DNA from: Tupaia tana
Lineage: Eukaryota; Chordata; Mammalia; Scandentia; Tupaiidae
DNA: 64,000 nt
Assembly (NCBI GenBank): GCA_026018925.1
Contig: JAKSZU010000005.1
Span: 88,656,886-88,720,885, forward strand
Direction: 5' to 3'
The notes under the pieces are model-generated. The model was not told where the DNA came from. It saw only the letters and a list, made by a program, of their open reading frames with translations, and made no database searches. Made by a program: the position numbers and the translations under genes. Every line of letters begins with the position of its first letter. Positions within the stretch are counted from its first letter, which is position 1. Below are positions 23,347 through 34,900 of the stretch, one piece after another.

Positions 23347-23522
23347 TTATTATTATTTTTAATTTGCCAAAGGACATGTGGACTGGCAAAAGAGAGACAG
23401 AGACAGACTGTGAGAGAGAGAAAACAAGAAAGCACCCCCGTGGGAAATGGTCATGCCTCAATCCCTTCTTCTCTATTTCTCCCTCCTTTTGGGGATCCTA
23501 AACATACGTTCACATACACACA

Positions 23523-23570
<48 letters not shown>

Positions 23571-23657
23571 GTTTTCAAGCTGCTGATTCTAGGACTCAAA
23601 CTACATGGTCATCCATGTGGGATCCAACCACTTTTACCACCAAGTCACAGGGTAACC
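23347..23657 (-). mobile_element. tRNA-derived SINE, diverged, with internal (CA)n
   Basis: A reverse copy: tail side ATTATTATTATTTTT, GAGAGACAGAGACAGAC, CCCTTCTTCTCTATTTCTCC and the head with GGACTCAAACTACATGGTC. The body carries a (CA)n expansion at about 23516-23566. Confidence 0.82.
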
Positions 23658-23732
23658 CCAAAAAATGGGGTTCTTAATAACACACCATGGCATGCATTAT
23701 ATTCCATTCTTTGCCCTGTTTTCCAGCATTCT

Positions 23733-24003
23733 ATTTTTTTTTTTTTTCAGAGAGATTTTTGCTATAGGGTATGGGTGCTCGCTGGAGAGACAGAGACAGG
23801 CAGAGAGACAGAAAGTGAGAAATTATACACCCTCCCCAGGGGGAATGGCCACCCCACAATTCTTTCTCTTCTATTCTCTTCTATGGATCTTGGGCACCTA
23901 CAAACATACCCATTGTGAGTTACAAGCTGCTGGGTACAGGACTAGACTATGTGACTGTGGTCAGTCACATGGAAGTCCAGAGCCTTAATTACTATACAAC
24001 CTG
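23733..24003 (-). mobile_element. tRNA-derived SINE, long type, moderately diverged
   Basis: A reverse copy starting with a T run, then AGAGAGATTTTTGCTATAGGG, GACAGAAAGTGAGAAATTA, the body, and the head ending CTTAATTACTATACAACCTGC. Confidence 0.86.
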
Positions 24004-24039
24004 CTTTTTTAAACTTTATTTATTTACTTCCTATATGGA

Positions 24040-24251
24040 CAAACACTCATGTTGAATCTCAGGCCCCGGAAACTTGAAAAAAATACCAAGTGCATGTGGG
24101 TGCATACTCTAAATCCCATCATGGTGGAGAAATGTAAAAAGAAGGGATTGCAGTGTGATAACACTACATTGTGGAGTGCTTCATCACTCTCCCTCTCTCT
24201 CTGACAAGTGCATGTCCTCTCTGGCTAATTAAACTAAAAAAAAAAAAAAAT
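24040..24251 (+). mobile_element. SINE, 5'-truncated diverged copy
   Basis: Forward body blocks CATGTGGGTGCATACTC, GAAGGGATTGCAGTGTGATAA, CTCTCCCTCTCTCTCTGACAAG, CTCTCTGGCTAATTAAAC and an A tail (24237-24251). Only a trace of the B box (GTTGAATCTC) remains. Confidence 0.7.
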
Positions 24252-25524
24252 TAGTCATTTTCCCATTTTCTCGCTACCATTTAGGTCAAAAATCAGCTCC
24301 CTTGTGTGGCCATAAGTGTGAGCTGAGGGAGTGCAAGTGTTCTAGAAGCAAATGACATTAGAATTAAGGCCACCTACTCATTAATGCTTGTGTTATTTGT
24401 ACCTGTACTTGTCCAATACCAGGTGTCTTTTCCAAATTATGATGGATTGTGTAAAGTGGTCCTACCATATAAGTTTATAGATCTGACAGGATGCAGCTAC
24501 CAAAGGGCATTTCTGATAGCAAAGTTATTGATATTCTATTTCAGATGTTCACTTCTACAAAGGTTCAGTAGCAAGCCAGGAGCAGTGTATAAAATGGTAT
24601 AAATTTCTCTACTAAAGATCATTTAGCCTTGCTCAAGTATCCTAAAGGAACACATTGCAACCGATATGAGAGCTTGCTGTAGACATCTTCACCATCTTTT
24701 CTGATCAAAGACATCTTGGTAAGACTGGGTAAGACAGTGAATGTAGAATGTTGGCCATATTAAATGTAAACAATTATTTGACATATGTATGTATCTACAT
24801 CGCTGTGAAAAATATTAGAAGTACATACAAGATGAGAAACACTAAAACCAAATGAGGTGGAAAACTGGCACAAAAATGTCACTAAATGTATATAAGAGCA
24901 AAGTTGTGAGTCTTAACCTCAGAAAAGATGAATAATGCTTGCTTTGCATAGTAATTTAAAAATTATTTTTAATGTATCTATAATCTCCACTTCACAAACC
25001 ATTATAGGAGACATATAGGAAGAGACTTTTTGTTGTTCTTGTTAAGAATTTAAAATTTGCTTACAAATGCATGGCAGAGAATGCACCAAACCACCCTACT
25101 GGAAGCACTTGTACCTATAAATCTTAGTATTAATAACAGGATAGACCTAAACAGTGAGAGTTAATTTATAATTGTGAATTGTCAGGGGAAACTGAACACT
25201 GAATCAAAATTAAAATGACTTCCATAAAATTGAATTCATGATTAAACAGAGCCTTACTTTAAAAGACATGGATTACTTCAAAGGAATAATAAAATATTAA
25301 TGCACTTTAGTGTTTATGTTTATTTAAGTTTCCAACGCCATAATTTCCCCATGTACATACACTAAAAATGTATGCTTAATTTTTAAAAATAATTTATCAT
25401 CTTTGCAGTGATTTTTACCTTAGTATTTGGAGTTCTGAGTTAAAGTGCCTTATAGGAAATTTGTATTTCTAACAGTGTATTTTATGGTATATCTGATAAG
25501 GAATAGCAGGTATTGCAATATATT
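24252..25524. other. Unique AT-rich stretch, no gene seen
   Basis: No recognised repeat. The frame 24384-24602 (+) has no domain I know. Confidence 0.45.
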
Positions 25525-25540
25525 AAAAATTTTAATTGCA

Positions 25541-25811
25541 TGGGGAACCAGCAGTTAGCGTAATGACTATGTCGCTGGACTCCCACGTAGTCGACCGTGG
25601 TTCGCGTCCTGGACCCGGAGGCTTAAAACTCACGCCGGGCGTGTGTGCGTGCGTGCCTAAGATCCCGAGAGGAGAATGGAGGAGAAGGGATTGTGGCGTG
25701 ACCATCCCCCCTGTGGGGTGATTTCTAGCTTTCTGTCTCTCTGTCTCTCTCTGTCTGGCGAGCGCACAAGCCCTATAGTGGAAACCTCTCAAAACAAAAC
25801 AAAACAAAACA
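25541..25811 (+). mobile_element. tRNA-derived SINE, long type, C58 subfamily
   Basis: A full-length forward copy, B box GGTTCGCGTCC, tail (AAAAC)n. TSD AAAAATTTTAATTGCA at 25525-25540, repeated with one extra T at 25812-25828. Confidence 0.94.
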
Positions 25812-25828
25812 AAAAATTTTTAATTGCA

Positions 25829-26395
25829 CAAGAAGCTTCTCTAGCTTTACTCTAGAAAAAGAAAATAACGTCAACACCATTTATCATTAGTTATTGTAAA
25901 CTCTCCCTACAACATATTGTTTATGATAAAGTATGTCATGAAATGAAAATCAATTATAGCTGCATAGCCCACAAAAATTAATATATTAGGCATTATTTTA
26001 GCAAATTGTTTCACAAGACAAGTTTCAGCATTACACAACTAATAAAGAAAAAATAACTTTACTTCACAAAGTATTCACATGAAAGCCGTTAAAAAGCAGA
26101 AAATCAATCATTGGATTTAATCAATTTATTTGCATAAGCAATAATAAAACAGTTAAAGAAAATATAGTATATTCACATATTTGAATATTTATTTACATAA
26201 CTACATACAAAAGGGGTACTTTGAAGGTTCTTTGAATAACTAATATCACTAGCATATAATGAAATAGTGTAAATATACAAACACTTAAGTAAAATTATAT
26301 AAACTATAAATAGAAAAATAGAATCTATCGAAATAAAAATCCATTTTTGTTTGAGAAGCAAATATATTCATTTATAAGCCTCTTTTATAAAATAT
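25829..26395. other. Unique AT-rich stretch, no gene seen
   Basis: Very AT-rich; nothing recognised. Confidence 0.5.
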
Positions 26396-26399
26396 CTTA

Positions 26400-26668
26400 T
26401 TCCTTTTTCAAACTTCTTTCTTCCGTCTTTTTTTCTTATTTCTTTCCTCTTTCTTTCTCTTTCTTTTTCTTTCTTTTTGTCTTCTTTCTTTTTTTTTCAT
26501 CATGAGAAAGAAGGGGTCATCCTGGACAGGATTATCACATTGCAGCCCTGCAGTTAGTTAGCCAGGATTATCCTTGCCTGATGTGATCAGGTAGACCTGG
26601 GACATGAACTTGGAGCCTTCTCAGATGGCCTGCAACATAACTCAGCAGTGCCCCTATGGCCTGCACGT
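26400..26668 (-). mobile_element. SINE of family C with polypyrimidine tail
   Basis: Read on the minus strand, the blocks GCACTGCTGAGTTATG, AAGGCTCCAAGTTCATGTCC, AGGATAATCCTGGCTAACTAA, TGTGATAATCCTGTCCAGG and CCCCTTCTTTC follow the same order as 14372-14608. The CTTT/TTTCT run at 26400-26500 is its tail. Confidence 0.7.
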
Positions 26669-26724
26669 CTCTCCTCTTTCTCATGCCTGTTGATCACATT
26701 TTTTATTGCCCATGTGCTATTCTT

Positions 26725-26987
26725 TTTTTTTTTTTTTTTTTTTTTTTAGAGAGAGAGGTTTTTGCTATAGGGCGCATGCACTCACCAGAGAGACAGAAAG
26801 CGAGAAATCACCCCCCCCCAGGGGGGATGGCCACGCCACAATCCCTTCTCCTCCAGTCTCCTCTCAGGATCTTGGGCACGCACACACACATGCCCGGTGT
26901 AAGTTTTAAGCCACCAGGTCCAGGAAGTGAACGGCGATCGACTACGTGGGAGTCCAGCGACATAGCCATTACACTAACTGCTGGTCC
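26725..26987 (-). mobile_element. tRNA-derived SINE, long type
   Basis: A reverse copy with TSD CCCATGTGCTATTCTT (26709-26724) against CCCATGTGCCATTCTT (26988-27003). The minus-strand B box is CGTTCACTTCC and the following CTTAAAACTTACACC marks it as C58-type with later changes. Confidence 0.93.
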
Positions 26988-27003
26988 CCCATGTGCCATT
27001 CTT

Positions 27004-27344
27004 CTATTCTTGTCCTCAACCAGCCTCAATTTCTTTAAGTGCCCTATCTCATTTCTTTCTTCTCAGTTAAGAAGTCCTTTCCATTAAAAATGGACAAGGC
27101 TAAAATTTAGAAAGAAAAGCATTCAATTAAACAAATTTTCCCAAACTGTAATTCACTAACATCTATTTGCATTATATGCATTCATACATTTTAATAAAAA
27201 TACAGTACCAATGAAAAACTTTCCAGGTGGAGTAATAATAGATAATATAAAACTTGTCTAACATATGAATGAATTAGTACATTTCTAGTGATCTCTCTAA
27301 TACACTTTCCCACTTCTTCTTTGCCAATGGAACCACAGTATTTT
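27004..27344. other. Unique stretch with a terminal TTTG run
   Basis: Nothing recognised before the TTTG run at about 27343-27361 that belongs to the next SINE's tail. Confidence 0.45.
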
Positions 27345-27601
27345 GTTTGTTTGTTTGTTTTTGAGAGTTTTTTGCTGTAGGGCGCATGCACTCACCAGAA
27401 AGATAGAGAGACAGAAAGCGAGAAATCACCACCCGGGGGGATGGTCACATCACAATCCCTTTTCCTCCATTCTCCTCTCGGGATCATGGATATGCACACA
27501 CATGTGCCCAGCATAAATTTAAGCCGCTGGGTCTGGAACTTGAACCACAGTCAACTACTTGGGAGTCCAGTGACATAGTCATTACACCACCTGCTGGTCC
27601 C
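27345..27601 (-). mobile_element. tRNA-derived SINE, long type, A58 subfamily
   Basis: A reverse copy with (TTTG)n tail side. Minus-strand B box GGTTCAAGTTC and CTTAAATTTATGC. A likely TSD, CAGTATT, lies on both sides. Confidence 0.9.
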
Positions 27602-27729
27602 AGTATTCTTTAAATAGTAATATAGTCCTTTATGGTGTGATTCCGATTAGCCTAAATTAATAAACTAGGACAACATGTGACCCAATACTGACCAATGAAA
27701 TGAAGGAAGACTTACTTTGTATTATGGAG

Positions 27730-28208
27730 ATGTTATGACTAGTTTTGTGTGTCAACTTGACTTGACTAAAATATCTAGAAAAAAGATTACTCTAAAGTGT
27801 CCACAGGAGTCTTTTTAGAAAGTGTTAACATACAAGTCTGGGTAGGCTAGATGTGGAAATGCACCCTCATTATGGGTGGACATGATCCAATCAAAAGGAG
27901 CCAGAGATAATAAATATGAACTCAAAATGGCTTTCTTTTGAGATAAAGCAAGATAGACTTCTCCTGTTCCCTTGGAAATCAGAAATCAAGGATAACTTTA
28001 TGTTGGACTCCAGGTTGTAAACCAGAGAGCTTCTAACCCTGCTGTGTTCTCATACTTTCAACCTTGGACCTAAAGTTACATTATAAACTTTCCCGACTCT
28101 GAGGATTTATATTTCTGCTGATTCACAATATGAGCATCCCAGGAATTCCCATTTGCAGACATTGTATTATGGGACTTCTCAACTCTTATAATACTGTCTG
28201 TTCAGATT
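27730..28208 (+). mobile_element. ERVL-type solo LTR (MLT2-like)
   Basis: It starts with TTTTGTGTGTCAACTTGACT and continues with GGTGGACATGATCCAATCAA, ACTTCTCCTGTTCCCTTGG, CCTTGGACCTAAAGTTACAT, GCATCCCAGGAATTCCC and ATGGGACTTCTCAACTC, the block order I know for MLT2-class LTRs. A second diverged relative lies at 50420-51090. No gag/pol sequence is attached. Confidence 0.65.
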
Positions 28209-29090
28209 AATTCCCCATTTTGGGATTTTTTTTTTCTTGTGAGCTTTCTGAGTTACTTGGATATTCTGATTATTAATCCCTTGTCAATTGTGTAATTTGC
28301 AAATATTTCTCCTATTCAGTAGGTTCTCTTTTCTCTCTGTTTGTTTCCTTTGCTGTACAGAAGTTTTATAGTTTAAGGTAATCCCATTTGTCTATTGATG
28401 TTGTTTCCCATGTGTTCGAGATTCTAAGTTCAAAATTGTTTACCTGGACCAATATCCTTAAGCATTTTCCCTGCTTTATTTTGGTAATTTTATGGCTTTT
28501 TATCTTTTCTTTAAGTAGTTAGTTCATTTTGAGTTGACTTTTGTATGTCATGAGAGATAGAAACCTATTTCCTTTCTTTTGCATATGAATATTTAACTTT
28601 CCTAGCACCATTTTATTGAAGTGACTGTATTTTTCTAAACAAATGTTGTTAGCACTGTGTTAAAAAATTGTTAGGTGTATGTTTGTGGATTTATTTCTGC
28701 ATTCTGTATTCTGCTCCATTGATCTATGGGTTTATTCATGTACTAGTTTTAGACAGTTTTGATTGCAATAGCTTTCTATATATTTTGAAGTCAGGTAGTT
28801 TGATACTTCTAGTTTCATTATTTTTTGAACAATATTACTTTGTCTTTTTGGAATCTTCTCTGATTCCATACAAATGTTATAATCACATTTTTCTATTTCT
28901 GTGAAGAATGTTATTGGTATTTTGATAGGGATTGCATTGAATCCATAAATTTGTTTTGAAAGTTTTGAATTTTAACAGTGTTTATTCTTCCAATATATTA
29001 GCATAACACATTTTCCCTTTTTGGGGTGTCTTTTTGAATATCTTTCTTAAGCATTCTGTAGTTTTTATTATGGAGATCTTCAGAGAGTTC
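28209..29090 (-). mobile_element. Old L1 ORF2 fragment, antisense
   Basis: The plus strand reads as reversed L1 ORF2: TTGGATATTCTGATTATTAATCCC, TTTGCTGTACAGAAGTTTTATAG, TAATCCCATTTGTCTATTG, AGCACCATTTTATTGAAG, TCTGCTCCATTGATCTATGG and TTTGATAGGGATTGCATTGAATCC. The frames are broken. It directly abuts the LTR on its left. Confidence 0.88.
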
Positions 29091-29742
29091 AGCTGCATCA
29101 TCATTGTCCCATTTTTTGGACCCAACAATGTTATTAAGAAGGAAAGAATCTTTATTTTGATAGTTTAAGTTATGTAATTTTCCTTTTAAATTTCTAAATT
29201 TTTGTCCTGCTTAAGCTATCTTTAAATAATAACATATTGCAAAGATATCGCTCCTATTTTCTCCAATAGGTTTTTAGTGTCATTGTTATATGAGATCTTG
29301 AACACTATTTTTTTTATATTGTAGAAGTCTTGGTTCTTGAGGCTATTCTTTTAATTTGAATATGTAATATGTAATTTGTCCAGTATAATGTTTTTAAAAT
29401 AAATTTTTCTCTGCTGAATTGTATTAGTCTCATTTTTTTTAAGTTTAGTCATCCCTAAACATGTAGAGGTATAACTTAATTCTATGTTTCCACTACCCAC
29501 GTTTCCATCCTTTTGCCATTATGACAGTGTCATCATTCTGTAGTGTTGCATGTTTTAAAATCAGTTAGTAAAAATCTACCAATATTTTCTTTAATTTTCA
29601 AAATTCTTTTCCCAATTCTAGGCTTTCTGCTTATCTATGTATAGTTTAAAATCATATTGTAGATCTCTATACTCCACCCTCCCCAAAAAATACATAAAAG
29701 AAACCAAACCAAACAAAAAAACACAAAGTTGTAATGTTGTTT
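29091..29742. other. Unassigned AT-rich stretch
   Basis: It may hold further decayed L1 near 29245-29300, but I cannot align it securely. No gene seen. Confidence 0.4.
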
Positions 29743-29759
29743 AAGATTCCATAGAGTTT

Positions 29760-30004
29760 GGGACCAGTAGTTAGCGTAATGGCTATGTCGCTGGACTCCC
29801 ATGTAGTCGACAGTGGTTCGCATCCCGGACCCGGTGGCTTAAAAACTCACACCGGGTGCATGTGCGTGCGTGCCCAAGATCCCGAGAGGAGAATGGAGGA
29901 GAAGGGATTGTGGCGTGGCCATCCCCACTGGGGGGTGATTTCTGGCTTTCTGTCTTTCTGGTGAGTGAACGTGCCCTAAAGCAAAAACCTCAAGTGGGGG
30001 GATG
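29760..30004 (+). mobile_element. tRNA-derived SINE, long type, C58, inserted at the L1 5' junction
   Basis: A forward copy with B box GGTTCGCATCC and an atypical G-rich 3' end instead of a pure A tail. CATAGAGTTT lies at 29750-29759 immediately before it and at 30012-30021 after it (TSD). The same bases belong to the larger TSD of the following L1, so the SINE landed at the L1 boundary. Confidence 0.9.
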
Positions 30005-30084
30005 GAGGTGGCATAGAGTTTTAGGCAAAGACCACAGATAAGGACAAGTTACTAAAACTGGCAAGAGAGAAATGACAAATGACT

Positions 30085-30316
30085 TACAAAGCCATTCCAT
30101 CAGGCTAACAACAGACCTCTCTACAGAAACAATGCAAGCAAGGAAAGAATAGGAAGACTTAATGAAAGTGTTAAGAGAGAAACAATTTCAGCCAAGATTA
30201 TTATATCCTGCAAGATTATCCTTCATATGGGATAAAAAGATTAAAATCTTCTCAGACAAACAAAATCTGAAATAATTTGCCAACAGAAGACCAATTCTTC
30301 AAGAAACCCTGAAGTG
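30085..30316 (+). pseudogene. L1 ORF1 C-terminal domain remnant
   Basis: The translation runs through blocks of the ORF1 C-terminal RNA-binding domain: TDLSTETMQARKE, an in-frame stop, then QFQPRLLYPARLSF and KIFSDKQNLK, a second stop, and ILQETLK at the end. The ORF1 trimer-forming coiled coil and the central RRM are missing because the element is truncated. Confidence 0.8.
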
Positions 30317-30479
30317 AGTACTGTTCCAGGAAAACTGAAGAATGAATAGCCAGAAATAGGGAATGAAAGGCAACCAAGACAATGGCCAACTAAACATTGG
30401 GAAAAGTCTGGTAATATCGATAACATTGAATGTTAATGGGTTAAATTCTCCAAACAAGAGACACAGACTGGCTGATTGG

Positions 30480-30481
<2 letters not shown>

Positions 30482-30524
<43 letters not shown>
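30482..30524 (+). repeat. Internal poly-A run of 43 in L1 ORF2
   Basis: An uninterrupted run of 43 A between the WIK and SSICCLQET parts of the endonuclease domain, where L1s normally have a short A-rich stretch. It cannot be the element's 3' tail because coding homology continues on both sides. Confidence 0.95.
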
Positions 30525-30527
<3 letters not shown>

Positions 30528-33500
30528 TCTATCTGTTGCTTACAAGAAACCCAACTCAACTCATGGATAAAGACATACATAGACTAAAAGTGAAGGATTG
30601 GAAAAAGGTTTTCCAAGCAAATGGAAACCAAAAAAGAGCTGGAGTCATGATACTAATTTTTGACAAAATAGCCTTTGAAACAAAAACTATTAGAAGAGAC
30701 AAAGAAGGGCATTATATTGTAATAAAAGAGTCAGTCACTCAAGAAGATATAACGCTTATAAATATCTGTGCACCTAACACAGGAGCACCCAAATACATGA
30801 AGGAAAGACCATTAGATCTAAAAGGAGAGATAGACTGCAACACACTAATTGCTGGAGACCTCAACACCACACTATTCTCTCTGAATAGTTCATCTAGGCA
30901 AAAAAATAGGTAAAGAGATAAAGGATCTAAATGATAACCATAAATTAAATGGACTTAACAGACACCTATGGAACTTTCCATCCGAAAACCACAAGATATA
31001 TTTTTCTCACCCTTACATGGAACCTTTTTGAACATTGACCACATGATAGGGCATAAGGCAAGCCTCTAAAGAGTTAAAGCATAGAAAATATACCCAGCAT
31101 CTTCTCCAACCATGATGGAATTAAACTTGATTTTAATTTCAAGAGAAATTCTTAAAAATACTCAAATACGTGGAAATTAAATAACCAACTCCTGAATTAC
31201 TTCACAACTACTGAAGAAATAAAGATTGAAATAAAAAGATTCATGGAAGCCAATGACAATGAGGACACAAGTTTCCATAATCTTTGGGACACTGCAGTCA
31301 GACGAGGGAAGTTCATACCAATTAGTGCACATAAGAAGAATACGAGAAGAAGGCAAATGGTTCACCTAACATCAAGCCTCAGAGAACTGGAAAAGCAGCA
31401 GAAACAAACAAACAAACAAACAAACAAAACAAAAAAGAAAACAAAAACTCCTGGAGAAATGAAATAATAAAGATATGAGCAGAAATAAATGAAATAGAAA
31501 ATAAATGAACTACTATCCAGAAAAGAAAATGAAAGCAAAACCTGGTTCTTTGAAAAGGTAACAAAATCAATACACCTCTAGTGAGACTTACTAGAAAGAA
31601 GAGAGAAAGGAACCAGGTAAATCAAATCTGCAATAAAGCAGGCAATTTAACCACAGACATAGTAGAGATACAAAAATCATTAGAGGATACTATGAACAAC
31701 TATATGCCAAGAAACAAGAAATTCTGGATGAGATGGAAAAATTCCTGGACACATATAATCTATCAAGATTGAGCCAGGAGGACATAAAAAGTCTATAGGC
31801 CTATAACAAGCCAGTAGATTGAATCAGTTATAAATAACCTACCAACAAAGAAATGGCCTGGCCTTGATGGCTTCACCTCTGAATTCTGCAAAACTTTCAA
31901 AGAAGAGTTAACCCCCATTCTACTCAAATTATTTCTAAAGATCCAAAAGAGTAAATCTTCCCCTAATTCATTCTATGAAGCCTCCATCACCCTTATCCTT
32001 AAAACAGCTAATGACAGGACAAGGAAGGAAACCTATAGACCAATATTTCTGATGAATACAGACGCAAAGATTCTCAACAAGATACTAGCTAATTGTGTCC
32101 AACAACTTAAAAAAAAAGATTATACATCATGATCAGGTACACTTTATTCCAAGAATACAATGTTGGTTCAACATATGCAAAACCATAAATGTAATACACC
32201 ATATTAACAAGAAAAATGATAAAAATCATATAGTCACATGAATTGATGCAGAAAAAGCATTTGATGAGATAAAATATACCTTCATGATCAAAACTCTCAG
32301 CAAAATTGGCATAGAAGGTTCTCAACACAATAAAAGCTATCTACAAAAAACCCATAGCAAACATCATCCAAAGTGGAGAAAAGCTGAAAACTTCTCCACT
32401 AAAAACTGGTACAAGACAAGGATGCCCACTTTCTCCACTCCTTTTCAATATAGTACTGGAAGTCCTCGCCAACGTATTCAGAAAAGAGGAAAAAATTAAA
32501 GGCATTCAAATGGGAAAAGAAGAGTTGAAACTCTCTATTTGCAGATGACATGATTGTATAAATAGGAGACCAAATGGTATCCATGTAAAATTCCCAGTAA
32601 ATAATACAAAAATCAACACCCAGAAATGTATTGCATTTCTATATATGAACAACAGGAAGACTGAACTAGAACTGAAAAAAGTAATTCCATTTACCATAGC
32701 CACAAAAAGTATAAGATACCTAAGAATTAATCTAACCAAAAAAGTTAAAGAGCTCCACAAGGAAAACTAAGAGAAGTTAAATAAAAAGAAATCAAATATG
32801 ACACAAAAACGTGAAAGGATGTCCCATGTTCCTGGATTGAAAAAATTAATATAATCAAAATGTCAATTCTACCCAAATTAATACACATATTTAATGCAAT
32901 CCCAATCAAAGTACCAGACACATTCTTCACAGATCTAGAAAAGACAATCATAAAATTTTTCTGGAATCATAAAAGACCTCATACTGCCAAAGTAATCCTG
33001 AACAAGAAGAGTGGAATGAGTGGAATCTCACTCCCATACCCAAAAATGTACTGCAAAGCTGTGATAATCAAAACAGGATGGTACTGGCACAGAAACAGAC
33101 AGGTAGACCAATGGAACAGAATACAGTCCCCAGAAATAAATTCCCAAACATACAATCAACTGATCTTTGACAAAGGGTATCAGTCAATCCAGTGGAAAAA
33201 GGAAAACCTCTTCAGCAAATGGTGCTGGAAAAACTGGATATCTACCTGCAGAAAGATGAATCTGAACCCTTACTTCTCACCTTTGACAAAAATCAAGTCA
33301 AAGTACATCAAAGATATAAACCTAAGACCTCAAACTATAAAACTGTTCCTGAAAAAAACTGAGGAAACTCTGTGAGATATTGGGGTAGGCAAAGATTTCT
33401 TAAATAAGAACACCAAAACATAGTCAACAGTCCCCAAAATAGACAAGTGAGATTACATTAGACTAAGAAATTTTTGCATGGCAAAAGACACAGTAATTAG

Positions 33501-33779
33501 TGTGATTCAACAGCCCTCAGAATGGGAAAATATTTTTTGTAAACTATGGGTCAGATAAGGGACTGATAGCCAGAATACACAAGGAACTCAAGCAGCTGTT
33601 ATGAAAAAAGATGATCAACCCTATTAAAAAATGGGAAAATGAGTTGAAAAAACCACTAAGGATGTCATACAAATAATCAAAAGGCATACAAAAAATGCTC
33701 AACATCCCTCATTGTAAGGAAAATGCAGATCAAAACAACAATGAGATACCACCTAACCCCAGCCAGAATTAAAAAAAAA

Positions 33780-33784
<5 letters not shown>

Positions 33785-33819
<35 letters not shown>

Positions 33820-33838
33820 AAACAAACAAACAAACAAA
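33785..33838 (+). repeat. (CA)n plus (AAAC)n inside L1 ORF2
   Basis: The other L1 has a short A-rich stretch at the matching position (about 4568-4583), so this is a local expansion. Confidence 0.93.
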
Positions 33839-34629
33839 AAAATGATAAGCCTACCAGGAGTGTGGTGAAAGGGGAATTCTCTTACACTACTGGTGGGAAT
33901 GTAAATTGGTCCAGTCACTGTGGAGAACAATTTGGAGATTCCTCAAAAACCTACAGATAGAACTACCATATGATCCAGAAATTCCACTCCTTTGTATCTA
34001 CCCAAAGGACAGAAGAACTCTTAATTGGAAAAGTACTTACACGTCAATGTTTATTGTGGCATTATTCACAATTGCTAAGACATAGAACCAACCCAAATGC
34101 CCACAAAACAGATAAATGGATCAAAAAACTGTGGCACATATACTCCATGGAATTACTACTCAGCCATAAAAAAAAAGACCCTGGCTTTTGATAGAAAGTG
34201 AATGGATATGGAAGATTTACTGCTGAGTGGAGCAAGCCAGGCTATGAAGGAGAGACATTATATGTCCCCACTTAATACATACTGAGTGTCCGCACTCTAT
34301 GACTGAAACTGAGTTTCTAAAGGATATAGAAACATATTAAATGGTTGTGAATACCAGATAAAGCATGGGAAGAGGGTGGGTGAAGGAGTAGAGTCTGAGA
34401 AAGGACATTTAGAAGAAAAATAGAGAGGCAGAGCATTAATGGGACAAAGAAATGGGGTATTACCTGTTGAAGATAACTATAATATTATCAACTGGACTGG
34501 GGAGAAATATACACATGTTGGAATATTCACTTTGCAAGCTAAATAACATGATTGAATGTATAAAAGAACTTGAAATTAAAAAAAAGATTGCATTGAGTTT
34601 CTGGATCAATTGACATTTAACAATATTGT

Positions 34630-34900
34630 GGGAACCAACAGATGGCATAATGGTTACATTACTGGACTCCCCATAGTCAATTGTTATTCAAGTCCTGAAA
34701 TCAGCAGTCTGAAACTCATGCTGGGAGCATGTGCATGTGTGCCCCAAATCCTGAGAGAATGGAGGAAAAGGGATTGTGGCATGGCCATAACCCCCCAGGG
34801 GTTCATTCTCACTTTCTGTCTCTCTGTCTCTCTCTTGTGAGCACATGTGCCTTATTGCAAAAATCTGCCTGCCTCTCAAAATAAAATAAAAAAAAAAGAC
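34630..34900 (+). mobile_element. tRNA-derived SINE, diverged long type
   Basis: A forward copy 46 bp after the L1 end: head GGGAACCAACAGATGGCATA, weak B box TATTCAAGTCC, diverged body, AAAATAAAATAAAA tail. Confidence 0.86.

Larger units (their letters stand above)
30390..34290 (+). pseudogene. L1 ORF2 (endonuclease-reverse transcriptase) pseudogene
   Basis: Visible landmarks: TLNVNGLNS and KRHRLADWI at the start; QET of the endonuclease active site near 30550; GDLNT (the Asp/Asn pair) near 30857; NHDGIKL near 31110; reverse-transcriptase blocks IDAEKAFD near 32240, [13 protein letters not shown] near 32411 and LFADDMIV with the FADD motif at 32538-32549; then WYWHRN and IQWKKENLFSKWCW in the C-terminal part and the Cys-rich tail. 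Frames shift several times, and a 43-A run (30482-30524), AAAC repeats (about 31405-31432) and a CA run (33785-33818) sit inside the coding region. Confidence 0.92.
30022..34583 (+). mobile_element. L1 element, ORF1 C-terminus to 3' UTR
   Basis: The longest L1 of the window, 5'-truncated within ORF1. In order: ORF1 C-terminal domain remnant, short spacer, ORF2 endonuclease, reverse transcriptase, Cys-rich C-terminus, and a 3' UTR with a polypurine tract (about 34368-34432) and A-rich end. Target-site copies: AAGATTCCATAGAGTTT (29743-29759) and AAGATTGCATTGAGTTT (34584-34600), 15 of 17 identical. Stops, frameshifts and simple-repeat expansions make it inactive. Confidence 0.95.

Noticed and set aside
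26656..27087. 143-codon frame as a gene
   Set aside because: It runs through a reverse SINE and its flanks; the translated text recurs at every SINE of that orientation.
27730..28208. Complete endogenous retrovirus
   Set aside because: Only an LTR-like segment is present; no gag, pol or env-like sequence follows, and the next sequence is antisense L1.
30390..34290. Active L1
   Set aside because: The FADD and endonuclease motifs remain, but the reading frame is broken many times, ORF1 is truncated and there is no 5' UTR.
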